64,000 nt of DNA from DATAAZ01 sp036259875. Its GTDB lineage: Bacteria; Actinomycetota; Thermoleophilia; Gaiellales; Gaiellaceae. The notes beneath the pieces were generated by a model. That model was not told the origin of the DNA. It was given only the letters and a program-made list of their open reading frames with translations, and made no database searches. Position 1 is the first letter of the stretch. Each line of letters begins with the position of its first letter. Shown piece after piece: positions 23,553 to 31,966 of this stretch. The DNA is taken from positions 1-64,000 of the forward strand of contig DATAAZ010000024.1 of assembly GCA_036259875.1 (NCBI GenBank). Reading direction: 5' to 3'. The position numbers and the translations under genes were made by a program.

Positions 23553-24433
23553 AGGCCCTCGCGCACGACGTCTTCACATATCCACTCCCGCCTGGGCACC
23601 GGTTTCCGCTCGGCAAGTACCGGCGCGTCCGCGAGGGCGCGGAAGCGGCCGGGCTCGACGTCCAGGACGCCCGCGCCGCCACGCGCGCGGAGCTTCGGCT
23701 CGCGCACGACGCCGCGTACCTCGACCGCGTCGAGGCGGGCCGCCTGAGCCGGCGCGAGGAGCTTGCGCTCGGGCTTCCCTGGTCGCCGGAGCTCGTCGAG
23801 CGCGCCCGCCGCTCGGTCGGGGCGACGATCCTCGCCGCGGAGGTGGCGCTCGCGGACGGCGTCGCGGCCAACGTGGGCGGCGGGACGCACCACGCGTTCG
23901 CGGACGGGGGTCGCGGCTTCTGCGTCTTCAACGACGTCGTCGCCGCCGTTCGCGCGCTTCGTGCCGCGCTCCGCGTCCGCCGCGCGATCGTCGTCGACCT
24001 CGACGTCCACCAGGGCGACGGAACGCACGCCGCCTTCCTCGGCGATCCCGAGACGTTCACCTTCTCGGTCAACGGCTTCCGCAATTACCCGTTTCGCCGC
24101 GTGCCGGGCGACCTCGAGCTCGAGCTTCCCGACCGGACGGGCGACGACCAGTACCTGGACGCGCTCGGGCGCCTCCTCGCGCAGGCGCTCGCGCGCGCCA
24201 GACCCGACGTCTGCTTCTACCTCGCCGGCGCCGATCCGTACGAGCGTGACCGGCTCGGGCGTCTTGCCCTCACGAAGGAGGGCCTCGCAGCCCGCGACCG
24301 GCTCGTGCGCGACGCACTCGCCCGCGCAGGCGTCCCCGTCTGCGTGACGCTCGCGGGCGGCTATGCCGACCCGATCGAGGACACGGTCGACATCAACCTG
24401 ACTACGCTCCGGATATTCGCGTCGCGGTCGTAA
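23549..24433 (+). CDS. Histone-deacetylase-superfamily amidohydrolase (AcuC/HdaH-like)
   Basis: A 294-residue Zn-dependent deacetylase-family protein. Bacterial members hydrolyse acetylated lysine, polyamines or acetoin-related amides. The expected active-site pieces are visible: GGGTHHAFADGGRGFCVFND (His pair), VVDLDVHQGDGT (Asp and His zinc ligands), LAGADPYERDRLG (Asp ligand) and CVTLAGGYA near the end. Start: ATG 23549, overlapping the preceding stop. The downstream short-chain dehydrogenase frame begins inside its last codons. Substrate not determinable; the coupled DUF1122-like gene may be functionally related. Confidence 0.85.
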   Translation: MKALAHDVFTYPLPPGHRFPLGKYRRVREGAEAAGLDVQDARAATRAELRLAHDAAYLDRVEAGRLSRREELALGLPWSPELVERARRSVGATILAAEVALADGVAANVGGGTHHAFADGGRGFCVFNDVVAAVRALRAALRVRRAIVVDLDVHQGDGTHAAFLGDPETFTFSVNGFRNYPFRRVPGDLELELPDRTGDDQYLDALGRLLAQALARARPDVCFYLAGADPYERDRLGRLALTKEGLAARDRLVRDALARAGVPVCVTLAGGYADPIEDTVDINLTTLRIFASRS

Positions 24434-25167
24434 CCGGAGGCTCGAGCGGGATTGGCGCCGCACTCGCGAGGCGCCTCGCCGCAGACGGGTGGCGCTGCGT
24501 CCTCGTGGCGCGCGGGCGCGAGCGGCTCGAACGCGTCGCATCCGAGCTGGGCGCCGAAGCCGAGGTCTGCGACGTGGCCGATCGCGCCGCGGTCGACGCG
24601 ACGGCGCGGCGGGTCGGCGAGCGGCACGCCGCCGTGCACCTGCTCGTCAACAACGCGGGCGTAGCGGCCGGCGGCGGCTACCTCGACGTCTCGCCCGCAC
24701 GGATCGAGGAAGTGACGCGAGTGAACTATCTCGGCGGCGTCTGGTGCCTGCGCGCGTTCCTGCCGCTTCTCGAGCGAGCCGTGCCCTCGGATGTCGTGAA
24801 CGTCGCCTCCGTCGCCGGGACGGCCGTGGGGCAGACGTCGGGCCCGTATGCCGCCTCGAAGCACGCGCAGATCGCGTTCTCGCGGGCGATCGCGGCGGAG
24901 CTCGCACCGCGCGGGATCCGGGTCCACGCGATCAACCCGGGGCCCGTGCCGACACCCGGCTTCCCGCAGGAGCGCGCCCTCAACCACCGCTGGAGACGGC
25001 GCTTCGTCGTCAGTCCCGACGACGTGGCGAGGGCGATCCTCCACGCGGTCGCGCGCAATCGCCGCGAAATCTTCGTGCCGCGCGTATTCCGCCTCGCCGC
25101 GGCCGCACAGGGGATCGCCCCCGCCACAATGACTCGCGTCGCTGCGAGGCGCGGCTGGGGCCGATGA
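24415..25167 (+). CDS. Short-chain dehydrogenase/reductase, no canonical start codon
   Basis: An SDR-family NAD(P)-dependent oxidoreductase of about 250 residues. Rossmann motif VVTGGSSGIGAALARRL, NNAG motif LLVNNAGVAAGGG, and active site with Ser (VASVAGT) and YAASK. The coenzyme loop lies directly at the N-terminus, so the protein must begin close to the overlap with the deacetylase gene. In that stretch the only start-like codon in frame is ATT 24415 (ATT CGC GTC GCG GTC); the first GTG is at 24505, after the Rossmann motif. ATT is rare but known as a bacterial start. Its stop overlaps the FIST gene start (ATGA). Substrate unknown. Confidence 0.75.
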   Translation: MRVAVVTGGSSGIGAALARRLAADGWRCVLVARGRERLERVASELGAEAEVCDVADRAAVDATARRVGERHAAVHLLVNNAGVAAGGGYLDVSPARIEEVTRVNYLGGVWCLRAFLPLLERAVPSDVVNVASVAGTAVGQTSGPYAASKHAQIAFSRAIAAELAPRGIRVHAINPGPVPTPGFPQERALNHRWRRRFVVSPDDVARAILHAVARNRREIFVPRVFRLAAAAQGIAPATMTRVAARRGWGR

Positions 25168-26318
25168 CGCGCGTCGCGGCCGCACTCTCGACGGCGCCGG
25201 GCGCGCCCGACGCAGCGTCCGAGGCCGCGCGCGCGGCGCGCGAGGGTCTCGGCGGCGAGACGCCCGACCTCACCTTGCTCTTTCTCTCCGCGGAGCACGC
25301 CGACCGAGCCGACGAGGCGGTCGCCGCGGCGATTGCCGAGCTTGAGCCCGCCCGTCTCCTCGGGTGTGTCGCGCAGGGAGTCGTCGCCGGCGCACGCGAG
25401 GTCGAGCAGGGGCCGGGCGCCGCCGTTTGGGCAGCCTCCCTGCCGGGCGCGCGGGTCGAGCCCTTTCATGCAACCGCGTTCGAGACGGACGAGACGTATG
25501 AGATCCACGGCGTTCCCGACGGCCTTGCGGACGCGGCGCTCGTGGCGCTCCTCGTCGATCCGTACACCTTCCCGGCGGCACCGCTCCTCGCGCGCCTGAA
25601 CGCCGAACGGCCCGGCCTTCCGGTCGTGGGCGGGCTCGCAGTCGCGGGCGGCGAGCCAGGATCGCAGGCACTCTTCCTTGACGGCGAGGTGCATGCCGAG
25701 GGCGCGGTCGGCGCGGTCGTCGCCGACGTGCGGGTGCGTCCGCTCGTGTCGCAAGGTTGCGCGCCGATCGGCCGGGACGCCGTCGTGACGAGCGCCGAGG
25801 GAAACGTCGTCTACGAGCTCGCCGGACAGCCCGCGCTCGAGCGGCTCAAGGACGACATCGCCGCGCTTCCCCCGCAGCAGCAGGCGCTCGCAGCCCGGGG
25901 CCTCCTCGCTGGGCTCGTGATCGACGAGAACCGACCGACGTACGACCGCGGCGACTACCTGATGCGCGGCCTGCTCGGCGCGGATGAGGAATCGGGCGCG
26001 CTAGCGATCGGCGAGCCCGTCCGCGTCGGCCAGACGCTTCGCTTCCACGTGCGCGATGCGGAGTCGGCCGACCGCGACCTCCGCGAGGCGCTCACCGGCC
26101 TCGCCGGCGAGCGCGTCGCCGGGGCGCTGCTCTTCACGTGCAACGGGCGAGGCACGAACATGTTCGCCGAGCCGCATCACGACGCTTGCCTCGTCAGCGA
26201 GGTGCTCGGCACCGACGCGCTCGCCGGCTTCTTCTGCGGCGGCGAGATCGGCCCTGTCGGCAGTCGCGCGTTCCTGCACGGATTCACCGCGACGCTCGCG
26301 GTGTTTCTCGCGGACTGA
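25164..26318 (+). CDS. FIST-domain sensory protein
   Basis: A 384-residue protein with the FIST_N/FIST_C arrangement, a predicted small-ligand (often amino-acid) sensor usually linked to signalling proteins. Recognisable parts: LTLLFLSAEHADRADEA, ARLLGCVAQGVVAGAREVEQ, PVVGGLAVAGGEPGSQALFL, YDRGDYLMRGLLGADEESG, and the C-terminal FTCNGRGTNMFAEPHHDA with GFFCGGEIGPVGSRAFLHGF. No transmembrane or enzymatic output domain is attached. Start: ATG 25164, overlapping the SDR stop. It ends the plus-strand run DUF1122-like, deacetylase, SDR, FIST. The ligand is unknown. Confidence 0.85.
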   Translation: MTRVAAALSTAPGAPDAASEAARAAREGLGGETPDLTLLFLSAEHADRADEAVAAAIAELEPARLLGCVAQGVVAGAREVEQGPGAAVWAASLPGARVEPFHATAFETDETYEIHGVPDGLADAALVALLVDPYTFPAAPLLARLNAERPGLPVVGGLAVAGGEPGSQALFLDGEVHAEGAVGAVVADVRVRPLVSQGCAPIGRDAVVTSAEGNVVYELAGQPALERLKDDIAALPPQQQALAARGLLAGLVIDENRPTYDRGDYLMRGLLGADEESGALAIGEPVRVGQTLRFHVRDAESADRDLREALTGLAGERVAGALLFTCNGRGTNMFAEPHHDACLVSEVLGTDALAGFFCGGEIGPVGSRAFLHGFTATLAVFLAD

Positions 26319-26339
26319 CTCGCGGGAACGGACCCCGCC

Positions 26340-27386
26340 ATGGCGAAGCTGAGGCGGGCAGATGTGAACGGCCCCGGGATCCAGCGGCGGCGGCGCGGAC
26401 GCGGCTTCGAGTACGTGGACGAGAACGGCGAGCGAATCGAGGACATCGAGACGCTCGAGCGGATCCGCGAGCTCGCGATCCCGCCCGCCTGGCGCGACGT
26501 CTGGATCTGCCCGTATCCGAACGGCCATATCCAGGCGATTGGCCTGGACGCCGCCGGTAGGAAGCAGTACCGCTACCACCAGCGCTGGCGCGAGCGGCGC
26601 GACCAGATCAAGTTCGACAAGATGGTCGACTTCGCTCGCGCGCTGCCGCGGCTCCGCGGAGCCGCCGCGAGGGACGTCGAAGGCGACGGCTTTCCGCGCG
26701 AGCGAGTCCTTGCCTGCGCCGTGCGGCTTCTCGACCGCGGCTTCTTCCGGATCGGAGGTGAGGAATACGCCGAGGAGAACGAGAGCTACGGCCTCGCGAC
26801 CATGCAGAAGCGTCACGTGACCCTCGAGGACGGCTACGTGATCCGCTTCGACTACCCGTCGAAGAGCGGCAAGCAGCACGTCAAGTCCGTCGTCGACCCT
26901 GGCGTGTACGACGTCGTCGCGGCCCTCAAGCGCCGGCGCGAAGGGCGCGAGCTCCTCGCGTACCAGGCCGACGGCGCGTGGTTCGACGTCAAGTCCGCCG
27001 ACATCAACGCGTACATCAAGGAGGCGACGGGCGGCGACTTCTCCGCGAAGGATTTCCGCACGTGGAGCGGCACCGTGATCGCGGCGATCTCGCTGGCCGC
27101 GGCGTCCGAGGTGGCGCCGTCGAAGACGGGGCGAAAGAGGGCGATGGTGAACGCGGTCAAGGAGGTCGCGCGCTACCTCGGCAACACGCCGGCCGTCGCA
27201 CGGGCCTCGTACATCGACCCGCGCGTCTTCGACCGCTTCGCATCCGCCGTCACGATCCGCCCCGCGCTCGTAGCGCTCGGCGACGTCGGCGAGCTCGGAG
27301 AGCCCGCCTTCCAGGGCGAGATCGAGGAGGCCGTGCTCGATCTCCTCGAGGACGAGAAGAGCGAGGCGATCGAGCAGGTCGCCTGA
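26340..27386 (+). CDS. DNA topoisomerase IB (poxvirus/eukaryote-like)
   Basis: A 348-residue type IB topoisomerase, which relaxes supercoils of both signs through a 3'-phosphotyrosine link and needs no ATP. Evidence: N-terminal beta domain (GFEYVDENGERIEDIETLER, IPPAWRDVWICPYPNGHIQA), catalytic core with YGLATMQKRHVTLEDG, FDYPSKSGKQH and DFRTWSGTVIAA, and the C-terminal ARASYIDPRVFDRF holding the nucleophilic tyrosine. The length is typical of bacterial TopIB. Start: ATG 26340. It is monocistronic with a strong hairpin terminator after it. The enzyme is patchily distributed in bacteria and probably auxiliary to gyrase/topoisomerase I. Confidence 0.92.
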   Translation: MAKLRRADVNGPGIQRRRRGRGFEYVDENGERIEDIETLERIRELAIPPAWRDVWICPYPNGHIQAIGLDAAGRKQYRYHQRWRERRDQIKFDKMVDFARALPRLRGAAARDVEGDGFPRERVLACAVRLLDRGFFRIGGEEYAEENESYGLATMQKRHVTLEDGYVIRFDYPSKSGKQHVKSVVDPGVYDVVAALKRRREGRELLAYQADGAWFDVKSADINAYIKEATGGDFSAKDFRTWSGTVIAAISLAAASEVAPSKTGRKRAMVNAVKEVARYLGNTPAVARASYIDPRVFDRFASAVTIRPALVALGDVGELGEPAFQGEIEEAVLDLLEDEKSEAIEQVA

Positions 27387-27390
27387 GCCA

Positions 27391-27451
27391 CGGCTCGGCG
27401 GGCCGTGTCTGGGGTCAGACCCCGGCCGCGGCCCGGCGAGCCGCGTCTTTT
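27391..27451 (+). terminator. Large hairpin terminator after topoisomerase IB
   Basis: CGGCTCGGCGGGCCG (27391-27405) pairs with CGGCCCGGCGAGCCG (27429-27443) with a single mismatch, and an inner CTGGGGTCAGACCCCGG can form a second hairpin. The structure is followed by TCTTTT (27446-27451). This is a convincing intrinsic terminator for the plus strand. Confidence 0.7.
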
Positions 27452-27540
27452 GGAGGAGGCCGGCCGGCCCGGCGATCGCTTAGCACGATGGCCGCGTCGA
27501 TCGCCGCCGAGTCGGAGGGTCACACTCCCGGCGTGGCCGC

Positions 27541-28233
27541 TTACGACAGGCGGCGGGCGAGCCGCAACGCGACCGCGGCGAGCGCAGCACCCCCGACGGC
27601 GTCGAGCACGTAGTGGTTCGCCGTCGCGAATACGACGAGCGCGACGGCGGGCGGATAGGCTGGTGCAAGCACCCGTGCGACAGGGCTCCGCGCCGCCGTC
27701 GCGATGCCCATAGACGTCACGACCGCGTAGGCGACATGAATCGACGGCATGGCGGCGATGGGGTCGTAGAGCTCGGCGACGAGCCCCTTGTCGAGGTCGA
27801 TGCCGCTCACCTCCTCGATCGTGTCCACGAACCCCTCGAGCGTCCGCGGCGGCGCGACCGGGAAGAGGAGGAAGACGGGCTGCGCGCCGAGCGTCGTGAA
27901 GACGGCTGCCCGACGAAGCCGGTGGAAGGCGCGGTCACGTCGGCGGTGGAGCAGGATCAGCCAGCCGACCGTGAGGCCGACGTTCAGCGTCACGTACGCG
28001 ACGTTCAGCGCGGCGACGAGCCGCGTGCGCGGAAGGAGGAGGCGCTGGAGCGCCGGCTCGACGTGGATGCCGAGCCGCCGCTCCAGCACCACGATCCGCT
28101 CAGCATTTCGAGCCGCCTCGTCGCGCGCGCCGCGTCGCAGCTTCACCTGGCGGACGAGCAGGTAGACGGCGTAGACGCCGAGCCCGATCGCGACCTCGCG
28201 CCGCCCCGAGAACCGTTCGCGCCCCTCTCCCAT
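27541..28233 (-). CDS. PAP2-superfamily membrane protein
   Basis: A 230-residue membrane protein of the PAP2 (phosphatidic acid phosphatase/inositol-phosphotransferase-like) superfamily, with about five to six hydrophobic helices. The active-site motifs seen are AAMPSIHVAYAV (Ser-x-His) and FATANHYVLDAVGG (His and Asp), which are the forms used by the Aur1/inositolphosphotransferase-like branch. It would act on a phospholipid or polyprenyl phosphate headgroup at the membrane. Start: ATG 28233. It is divergent from the flippase-like gene at 28264 with 30 bases between starts. Exact substrate unknown. Confidence 0.8.
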   Translation of the reverse strand: MGEGRERFSGRREVAIGLGVYAVYLLVRQVKLRRGARDEAARNAERIVVLERRLGIHVEPALQRLLLPRTRLVAALNVAYVTLNVGLTVGWLILLHRRRDRAFHRLRRAAVFTTLGAQPVFLLFPVAPPRTLEGFVDTIEEVSGIDLDKGLVAELYDPIAAMPSIHVAYAVVTSMGIATAARSPVARVLAPAYPPAVALVVFATANHYVLDAVGGAALAAVALRLARRLS

Positions 28234-28263
28234 GCCGATCGAGTTTCCCCGATTCGCTGTGCA

Positions 28264-29280
28264 ATGGATACTTGCGTGATGCGACGGCTCCGCCGCCACG
28301 CGCTCCGGGTCTTGCTCGGGACGGCGGCGACCGTCGCGTTCCTCGTCCTCTTCGTTCGCGAGGTCGACCTGGGCCAGGCGTGGCGCGAGATCCGCAGCCT
28401 GCCCGGCTGGACGATGCTCGGGGCGCTCGGGCTCGTGCTTGTCAACGTCGTCACCATGGCGGTTCGATGGCGCTACCTGCTCGAGGGAGCCGGCTACCGC
28501 GTGTCGCTCCGCTCTGTCTTCCCGACCGTATGCGTCGGCCGCGCGGCCAACAACGTCGTGCCCGCCCGCGGGGGCGACCTCCTTCGGATCGAGTCGATGC
28601 GGGAGGTCGCTCACGTCCCCGCGTTCGTGAGCGCGGGCACGCTCTTCGCCGAGCGTCTGCTCGACGGCGTCGTCCTCTCCGCCTGGATCCTGATCGGCGC
28701 CCTCCTCATCGGAGAAGGCGGGATCCCGCTCTTGACCGGCATCGCGCTCTCGTCGGGAGCCGTGCTCGGGGTCTTCCTCGTCGCGCTCGCCGCGAAGCGC
28801 CCGGACGCGGCCGAGCGGGTCGTTTGGAGGATCTCGCGCCGCCTGCCGCCGCGCTGGCACACGCGCGTGACTCGAGCGGCCGCGCACTTCGTCGAGGGGC
28901 TCGGCGCGTTCCGCGGCCGCCGCCGGCGGCTCGTCTTCATCTTCGGGACGTCATCGCTCATGTGGCTCGCCGACGTCGCGATGTTCGCGCTCGTCGGCCG
29001 CGCGTTCGGCCTCGACCTCGCGCTCGGCGCGTACTTCCTTCTCGAGGGGATCGGCAACCTGGCGCTCGCGGTCCCGACGACAGCAGCGGGGCTCGGCAGC
29101 TTCGACTACCTCACGTACCTCGCCGCACGCGACCTCGACGTCGACGCGCACAACGCGACCGCGTACGTCCTCACCATGCACGCCTTGATCGTCCTGCCGG
29201 TCACGATTCTCGGAGCGCTGCTCGTACGGCCCGCGCTCCCGCGGCTGTTCCGCGGCGAGACTGCCCGCGAGACGGGCTAG
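28264..29280 (+). CDS. YbhN/UPF0104-type (lysylphosphatidylglycerol synthase TM region) membrane protein
   Basis: A 338-residue polytopic membrane protein of the LPG-synthase transmembrane region family, members of which are putative lipid flippases or LPG synthases without the catalytic domain. Seven to eight hydrophobic segments are visible. Family marks include LGQAWREIRSLPGW, MAVRWRYLLEGAGY, VGRAANNVVPARGGDLLR and LALAVPTTAAGLGSFDY. There is no cytoplasmic aminoacyl-transferase domain. Start: ATG 28264; GTG 28276 and ATG 28279 are alternatives. Its stop overlaps the acyltransferase stop on the opposite strand. Grouped with PAP2 and PlsC-like genes, so a lipid role is likely. Confidence 0.8.
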   Translation: MDTCVMRRLRRHALRVLLGTAATVAFLVLFVREVDLGQAWREIRSLPGWTMLGALGLVLVNVVTMAVRWRYLLEGAGYRVSLRSVFPTVCVGRAANNVVPARGGDLLRIESMREVAHVPAFVSAGTLFAERLLDGVVLSAWILIGALLIGEGGIPLLTGIALSSGAVLGVFLVALAAKRPDAAERVVWRISRRLPPRWHTRVTRAAAHFVEGLGAFRGRRRRLVFIFGTSSLMWLADVAMFALVGRAFGLDLALGAYFLLEGIGNLALAVPTTAAGLGSFDYLTYLAARDLDVDAHNATAYVLTMHALIVLPVTILGALLVRPALPRLFRGETARETG

Positions 29281-30389
29281 GGCTGGGCCCGCGCGCTCCG
29301 GTACTCGCGCGCGAGGAAGGCGACGTCGTCGGGACGCGACGGGGCGAGCGCGACCGCTTCGTCGAGCCGTCGTGCCCGCGCCGTCTGGTGGAGCAGATCC
29401 GGCTCGATCGGCCGGCCCTCGGCCCGGGCCTCTGAAACCGCGTCGCCAGGAGCGACCCCGGCGGCGACGACCTGTCCGCACGTAAGCGGCATCGTCCTTC
29501 GGAGGAGCGCGAGCGTTCCCGACTCGACCTCGGCGGGCGGCTCGACGGCGCCGCCCACCGCGATCGAGACCCGCGTCCGTCCCTCGCCGAGCGGGTCGTA
29601 GGCGAGCGCGACCGGAAGGAACGCAGACGGTTGCGCCCGCCGGACGAGCGCTGCGAGCCCCCGCTGAATCGGCCCGAGCTCACCGTCCGGGGACGGGCGC
29701 CCTTCCGGGAAGACCACGAGGACACCGCCGCGGCGAACGATCGCGACGAGGGCGCGAAAGTCGGCGGCGGCGGCCGCGGCACGTCGAGCCCAGAACCCGA
29801 GAACATCTGCCGATGCCGGGTGCGCCGGGGTCACCGCGCGCCAGAGGAGATCGGCGAACTCGCCGCGAAGCACGTCGCCGGCGCATCGCGGGAGCGGGAT
29901 GCGGCACGCCGCCGCGCGCGCGTCGAGCGCCGCAAGCTCGTCGGGCGTGAGGAGCGCCGAAAGCGGCGCGTCCCGCCGCGTCCGCAGCAGCTCTCCGAGC
30001 CGGGCGACCGTCGCGCTTCGGAGCGAATGAACCTGGACAACCGGGAGCCAGCGGCCCACCCCGAGCGGGAAGAGGACGCGCCGCAGCCGCGGCGAGAGCC
30101 CCGGCGGGAACCCGGCGAAGAACCCGGGCAGGAACATGTCCTCACGCGCAGCGAAGTGCATTCGCCGGGCGCGGTTTCGGCCCCACATGCCGCCGCGGAG
30201 ATAGAGCGGAGGGCACACGAGCGGCACGTCGGACTCCCGCCGGTGGGTCACGACGATCAGCGTCCCGGGCGCGAGGTCGAACCGCTTGGGGCCGAGTGTC
30301 GTCACGCGGAACGCCGCATTGCTGTAGGCCCACATTCCGAGCCCCACCGCGTCGTAGAGAAACCGCACGGCGGGTAGCATCGCCGCCAT
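29277..30389 (-). CDS. PlsC-like acyltransferase
   Basis: A 370-residue glycerolipid acyltransferase-family protein. Motif I is VTHRRESDVPL (HX4D catalytic pair), and the later substrate motif is VVFPEGRPSPDGELG, as in 1-acylglycerol-phosphate acyltransferases. The central region between the two motifs is longer than in typical PlsC and contains FFAGFPPGLSPRLRRVLFPLG, perhaps a membrane-associated insert. Start: ATG 30389, whose codon overlaps the ATG of the divergent gene at 30388; ATG 30380 (MLPAVRFL) is an alternative. Expected to acylate a lipid acceptor at the inner membrane face. Acceptor unknown. Confidence 0.8.
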   Translation of the reverse strand: MAAMLPAVRFLYDAVGLGMWAYSNAAFRVTTLGPKRFDLAPGTLIVVTHRRESDVPLVCPPLYLRGGMWGRNRARRMHFAAREDMFLPGFFAGFPPGLSPRLRRVLFPLGVGRWLPVVQVHSLRSATVARLGELLRTRRDAPLSALLTPDELAALDARAAACRIPLPRCAGDVLRGEFADLLWRAVTPAHPASADVLGFWARRAAAAAADFRALVAIVRRGGVLVVFPEGRPSPDGELGPIQRGLAALVRRAQPSAFLPVALAYDPLGEGRTRVSIAVGGAVEPPAEVESGTLALLRRTMPLTCGQVVAAGVAPGDAVSEARAEGRPIEPDLLHQTARARRLDEAVALAPSRPDDVAFLAREYRSARAQP

Positions 30390-30909
30390 GGCGCGCCTTT
30401 CGCTCGGTGATCCCGCCCCGCCGTTCGAGCTTCCCGGCGTCGACGGGGGAACCCACTCCCCCGCCGAGTATGCGGGACGGCCTGTCGCCGTCGTCTTTTC
30501 GTGCTGCCACTGCCCGTACGTGATCGCCTGGGAGGATCGGCTCAACGCGATCGCGCGCGCCTACGACGGACGCGCCGGCCTCGTCGCGGTGAACTCGAAC
30601 GCGGGCTACCTCGGCGACTCACCGGACGACATGAAGCGGCGCGCCGCCGAGAAGGGCTTCGTCTTCCCGTTCGTCTACGACGAGACGCAGGAGACCGCGC
30701 GCGCGTACGACGCCGCGCGGACGCCCGAGGTCTTCCTGTTCGACGCCGAGCACCGTCTCGCCTACCACGGCGCGCCCGACTCCGATCACACGGACGGGGC
30801 GCGCGCCGAGCCGTGGCTCCGGGAGGCGCTCGACGCGGTCCTCGCGGGCCAGGCACCGCCCGTGCAGGAGACGCCGCCGATCGGCTGCACCGTCAAGTAC
30901 CGCCGGTAG
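30388..30909 (+). CDS. Thioredoxin-fold AhpC/TSA-type redox protein
   Basis: A 173-residue peroxiredoxin/thioredoxin-like protein. It opens with SLGDPAPPFELPGVDGG, carries VVFSCCHCPYVIAWED (three cysteines; the CxxC-like pair is CHC/CCHC rather than CxxC) and NSNAG, then a TSA-like RTPEVFLFDAEHRLAY. The C-terminal tail ends QETPPIGCTVKYRR, giving another cysteine. It is thus a close relative of the thioredoxin-family proteins with a CPY motif. Function: probably thiol-disulfide exchange or peroxide reduction. Start: ATG 30388, with TAGCAT (30375-30380) as -10-like box 7 bases upstream, so probably leaderless. Confidence 0.8.
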   Translation: MARLSLGDPAPPFELPGVDGGTHSPAEYAGRPVAVVFSCCHCPYVIAWEDRLNAIARAYDGRAGLVAVNSNAGYLGDSPDDMKRRAAEKGFVFPFVYDETQETARAYDAARTPEVFLFDAEHRLAYHGAPDSDHTDGARAEPWLREALDAVLAGQAPPVQETPPIGCTVKYRR

Positions 30910-30916
30910 CTCGGCG

Positions 30917-31966
30917 CTAATCGATCCGGCGCTCGCCCGCCCGGGCCTTGCGCTCGCGGCGCGCGAGCTCGAGCGCCTGCTCGCGCGTCGAGATCGTGCC
31001 CGCCGCCCGCTCCTCGGCGATCCGGTCGAGAACGCGCCCGATCTCCGGCCCCGGCGGGAGCCCGAGCTCGTCGCCGCGCACGAGCGGCTCGACAGGGTCC
31101 TCAGCGCGAGCGGCGCGTACCGCGGGCGCGAGGTCACCTGCCCCCACGAACGCGAGCGCCTCGAGCGACCACGGCTCCGTCGCCCGGCGGAACCGATGGA
31201 TCTCGCGCGGCGAGTCGTCGGCCGGCCGCTGCACGGCCAGAAGCTTGGCGGCGAAGCGGCGCGTCGCGTTCGACACGGGCAGCCGAAACAGCGCTTCGCC
31301 GAGGCAAACGACGAGGAGGTAGTCGGGGTGAGGGGCCGGCTCGACGGCGTCGAGCCGATCGACCGAGCCGCCGAGCCGCGCGAGCAGACCCAGCTCGTCG
31401 AGCCGGCGCCATCCGGCGGGTGAGAGGCGACGGAGCTCCGCGAGGATCCGCTCGCCCGCGGGCCAGGTCGCGACGTCGGCGTGGCTGCGAACCAGGCCCT
31501 CGGTGTGGGGGTCGACCGCGAGCCCGAGCTCGTCCTCGAGCCGGACGGCGCGAAGCAGCCGGAGCGGGTCGTCCCGGAAGACGGTGTCCGAGACGGCGCG
31601 CAGCACGCCGGCCCGTAGGTCGCGCCGGCCACCCAGCGGGTCGACGTGCGTCTGGCTTCCGACGGGGCGCGCGATTGCGTTTACGGTGAAGTCGCGCGTG
31701 CGAAGGTCGTCCTCGATCCCGTCGAAAAGCGGCGTGAAGTCGACCGTCCGCCCGTCGGGGAACGCGACACGCCACGCCCCGTGGCGGTCGGAGAGAGCGA
31801 AGACCGCGCCCCCGAACCGTCGGGCGTAGGCGCGCGCCGCCCGGCGCGGGTCGCGGCAGGCGACGTCAAGGTCGACGACGGGCCGCCCGAGCAGCTCGTC
31901 GCGAACCGCGCCGCCGACGACGTACGCGTCCGACCCGGCGACCGAGGCGAGCTCCGCCTCATCCAT
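30917..31966 (-). CDS. CCA-adding enzyme / poly(A) polymerase family nucleotidyltransferase
   Basis: A 349-residue class II nucleotidyltransferase that adds or repairs the 3'-CCA of tRNA (or adds poly(A)). N-terminal catalytic motif YVVGGAVRDELLGRPVVDLDVA contains the GGxVRD and DxD metal-binding residues. RTRDFTVNAIARP and DPLRLLRAVRLEDELG are characteristic of the CCA/PAP group. The C-terminal HD domain common in other CCA enzymes is not obvious, and the chain is short. Start: ATG 31966, overlapping the alanine racemase gene by 8 bases. Family certain; CCA-adding versus tailing is not resolved from sequence. Confidence 0.85.
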   Translation of the reverse strand: MDEAELASVAGSDAYVVGGAVRDELLGRPVVDLDVACRDPRRAARAYARRFGGAVFALSDRHGAWRVAFPDGRTVDFTPLFDGIEDDLRTRDFTVNAIARPVGSQTHVDPLGGRRDLRAGVLRAVSDTVFRDDPLRLLRAVRLEDELGLAVDPHTEGLVRSHADVATWPAGERILAELRRLSPAGWRRLDELGLLARLGGSVDRLDAVEPAPHPDYLLVVCLGEALFRLPVSNATRRFAAKLLAVQRPADDSPREIHRFRRATEPWSLEALAFVGAGDLAPAVRAARAEDPVEPLVRGDELGLPPGPEIGRVLDRIAEERAAGTISTREQALELARRERKARAGERRID

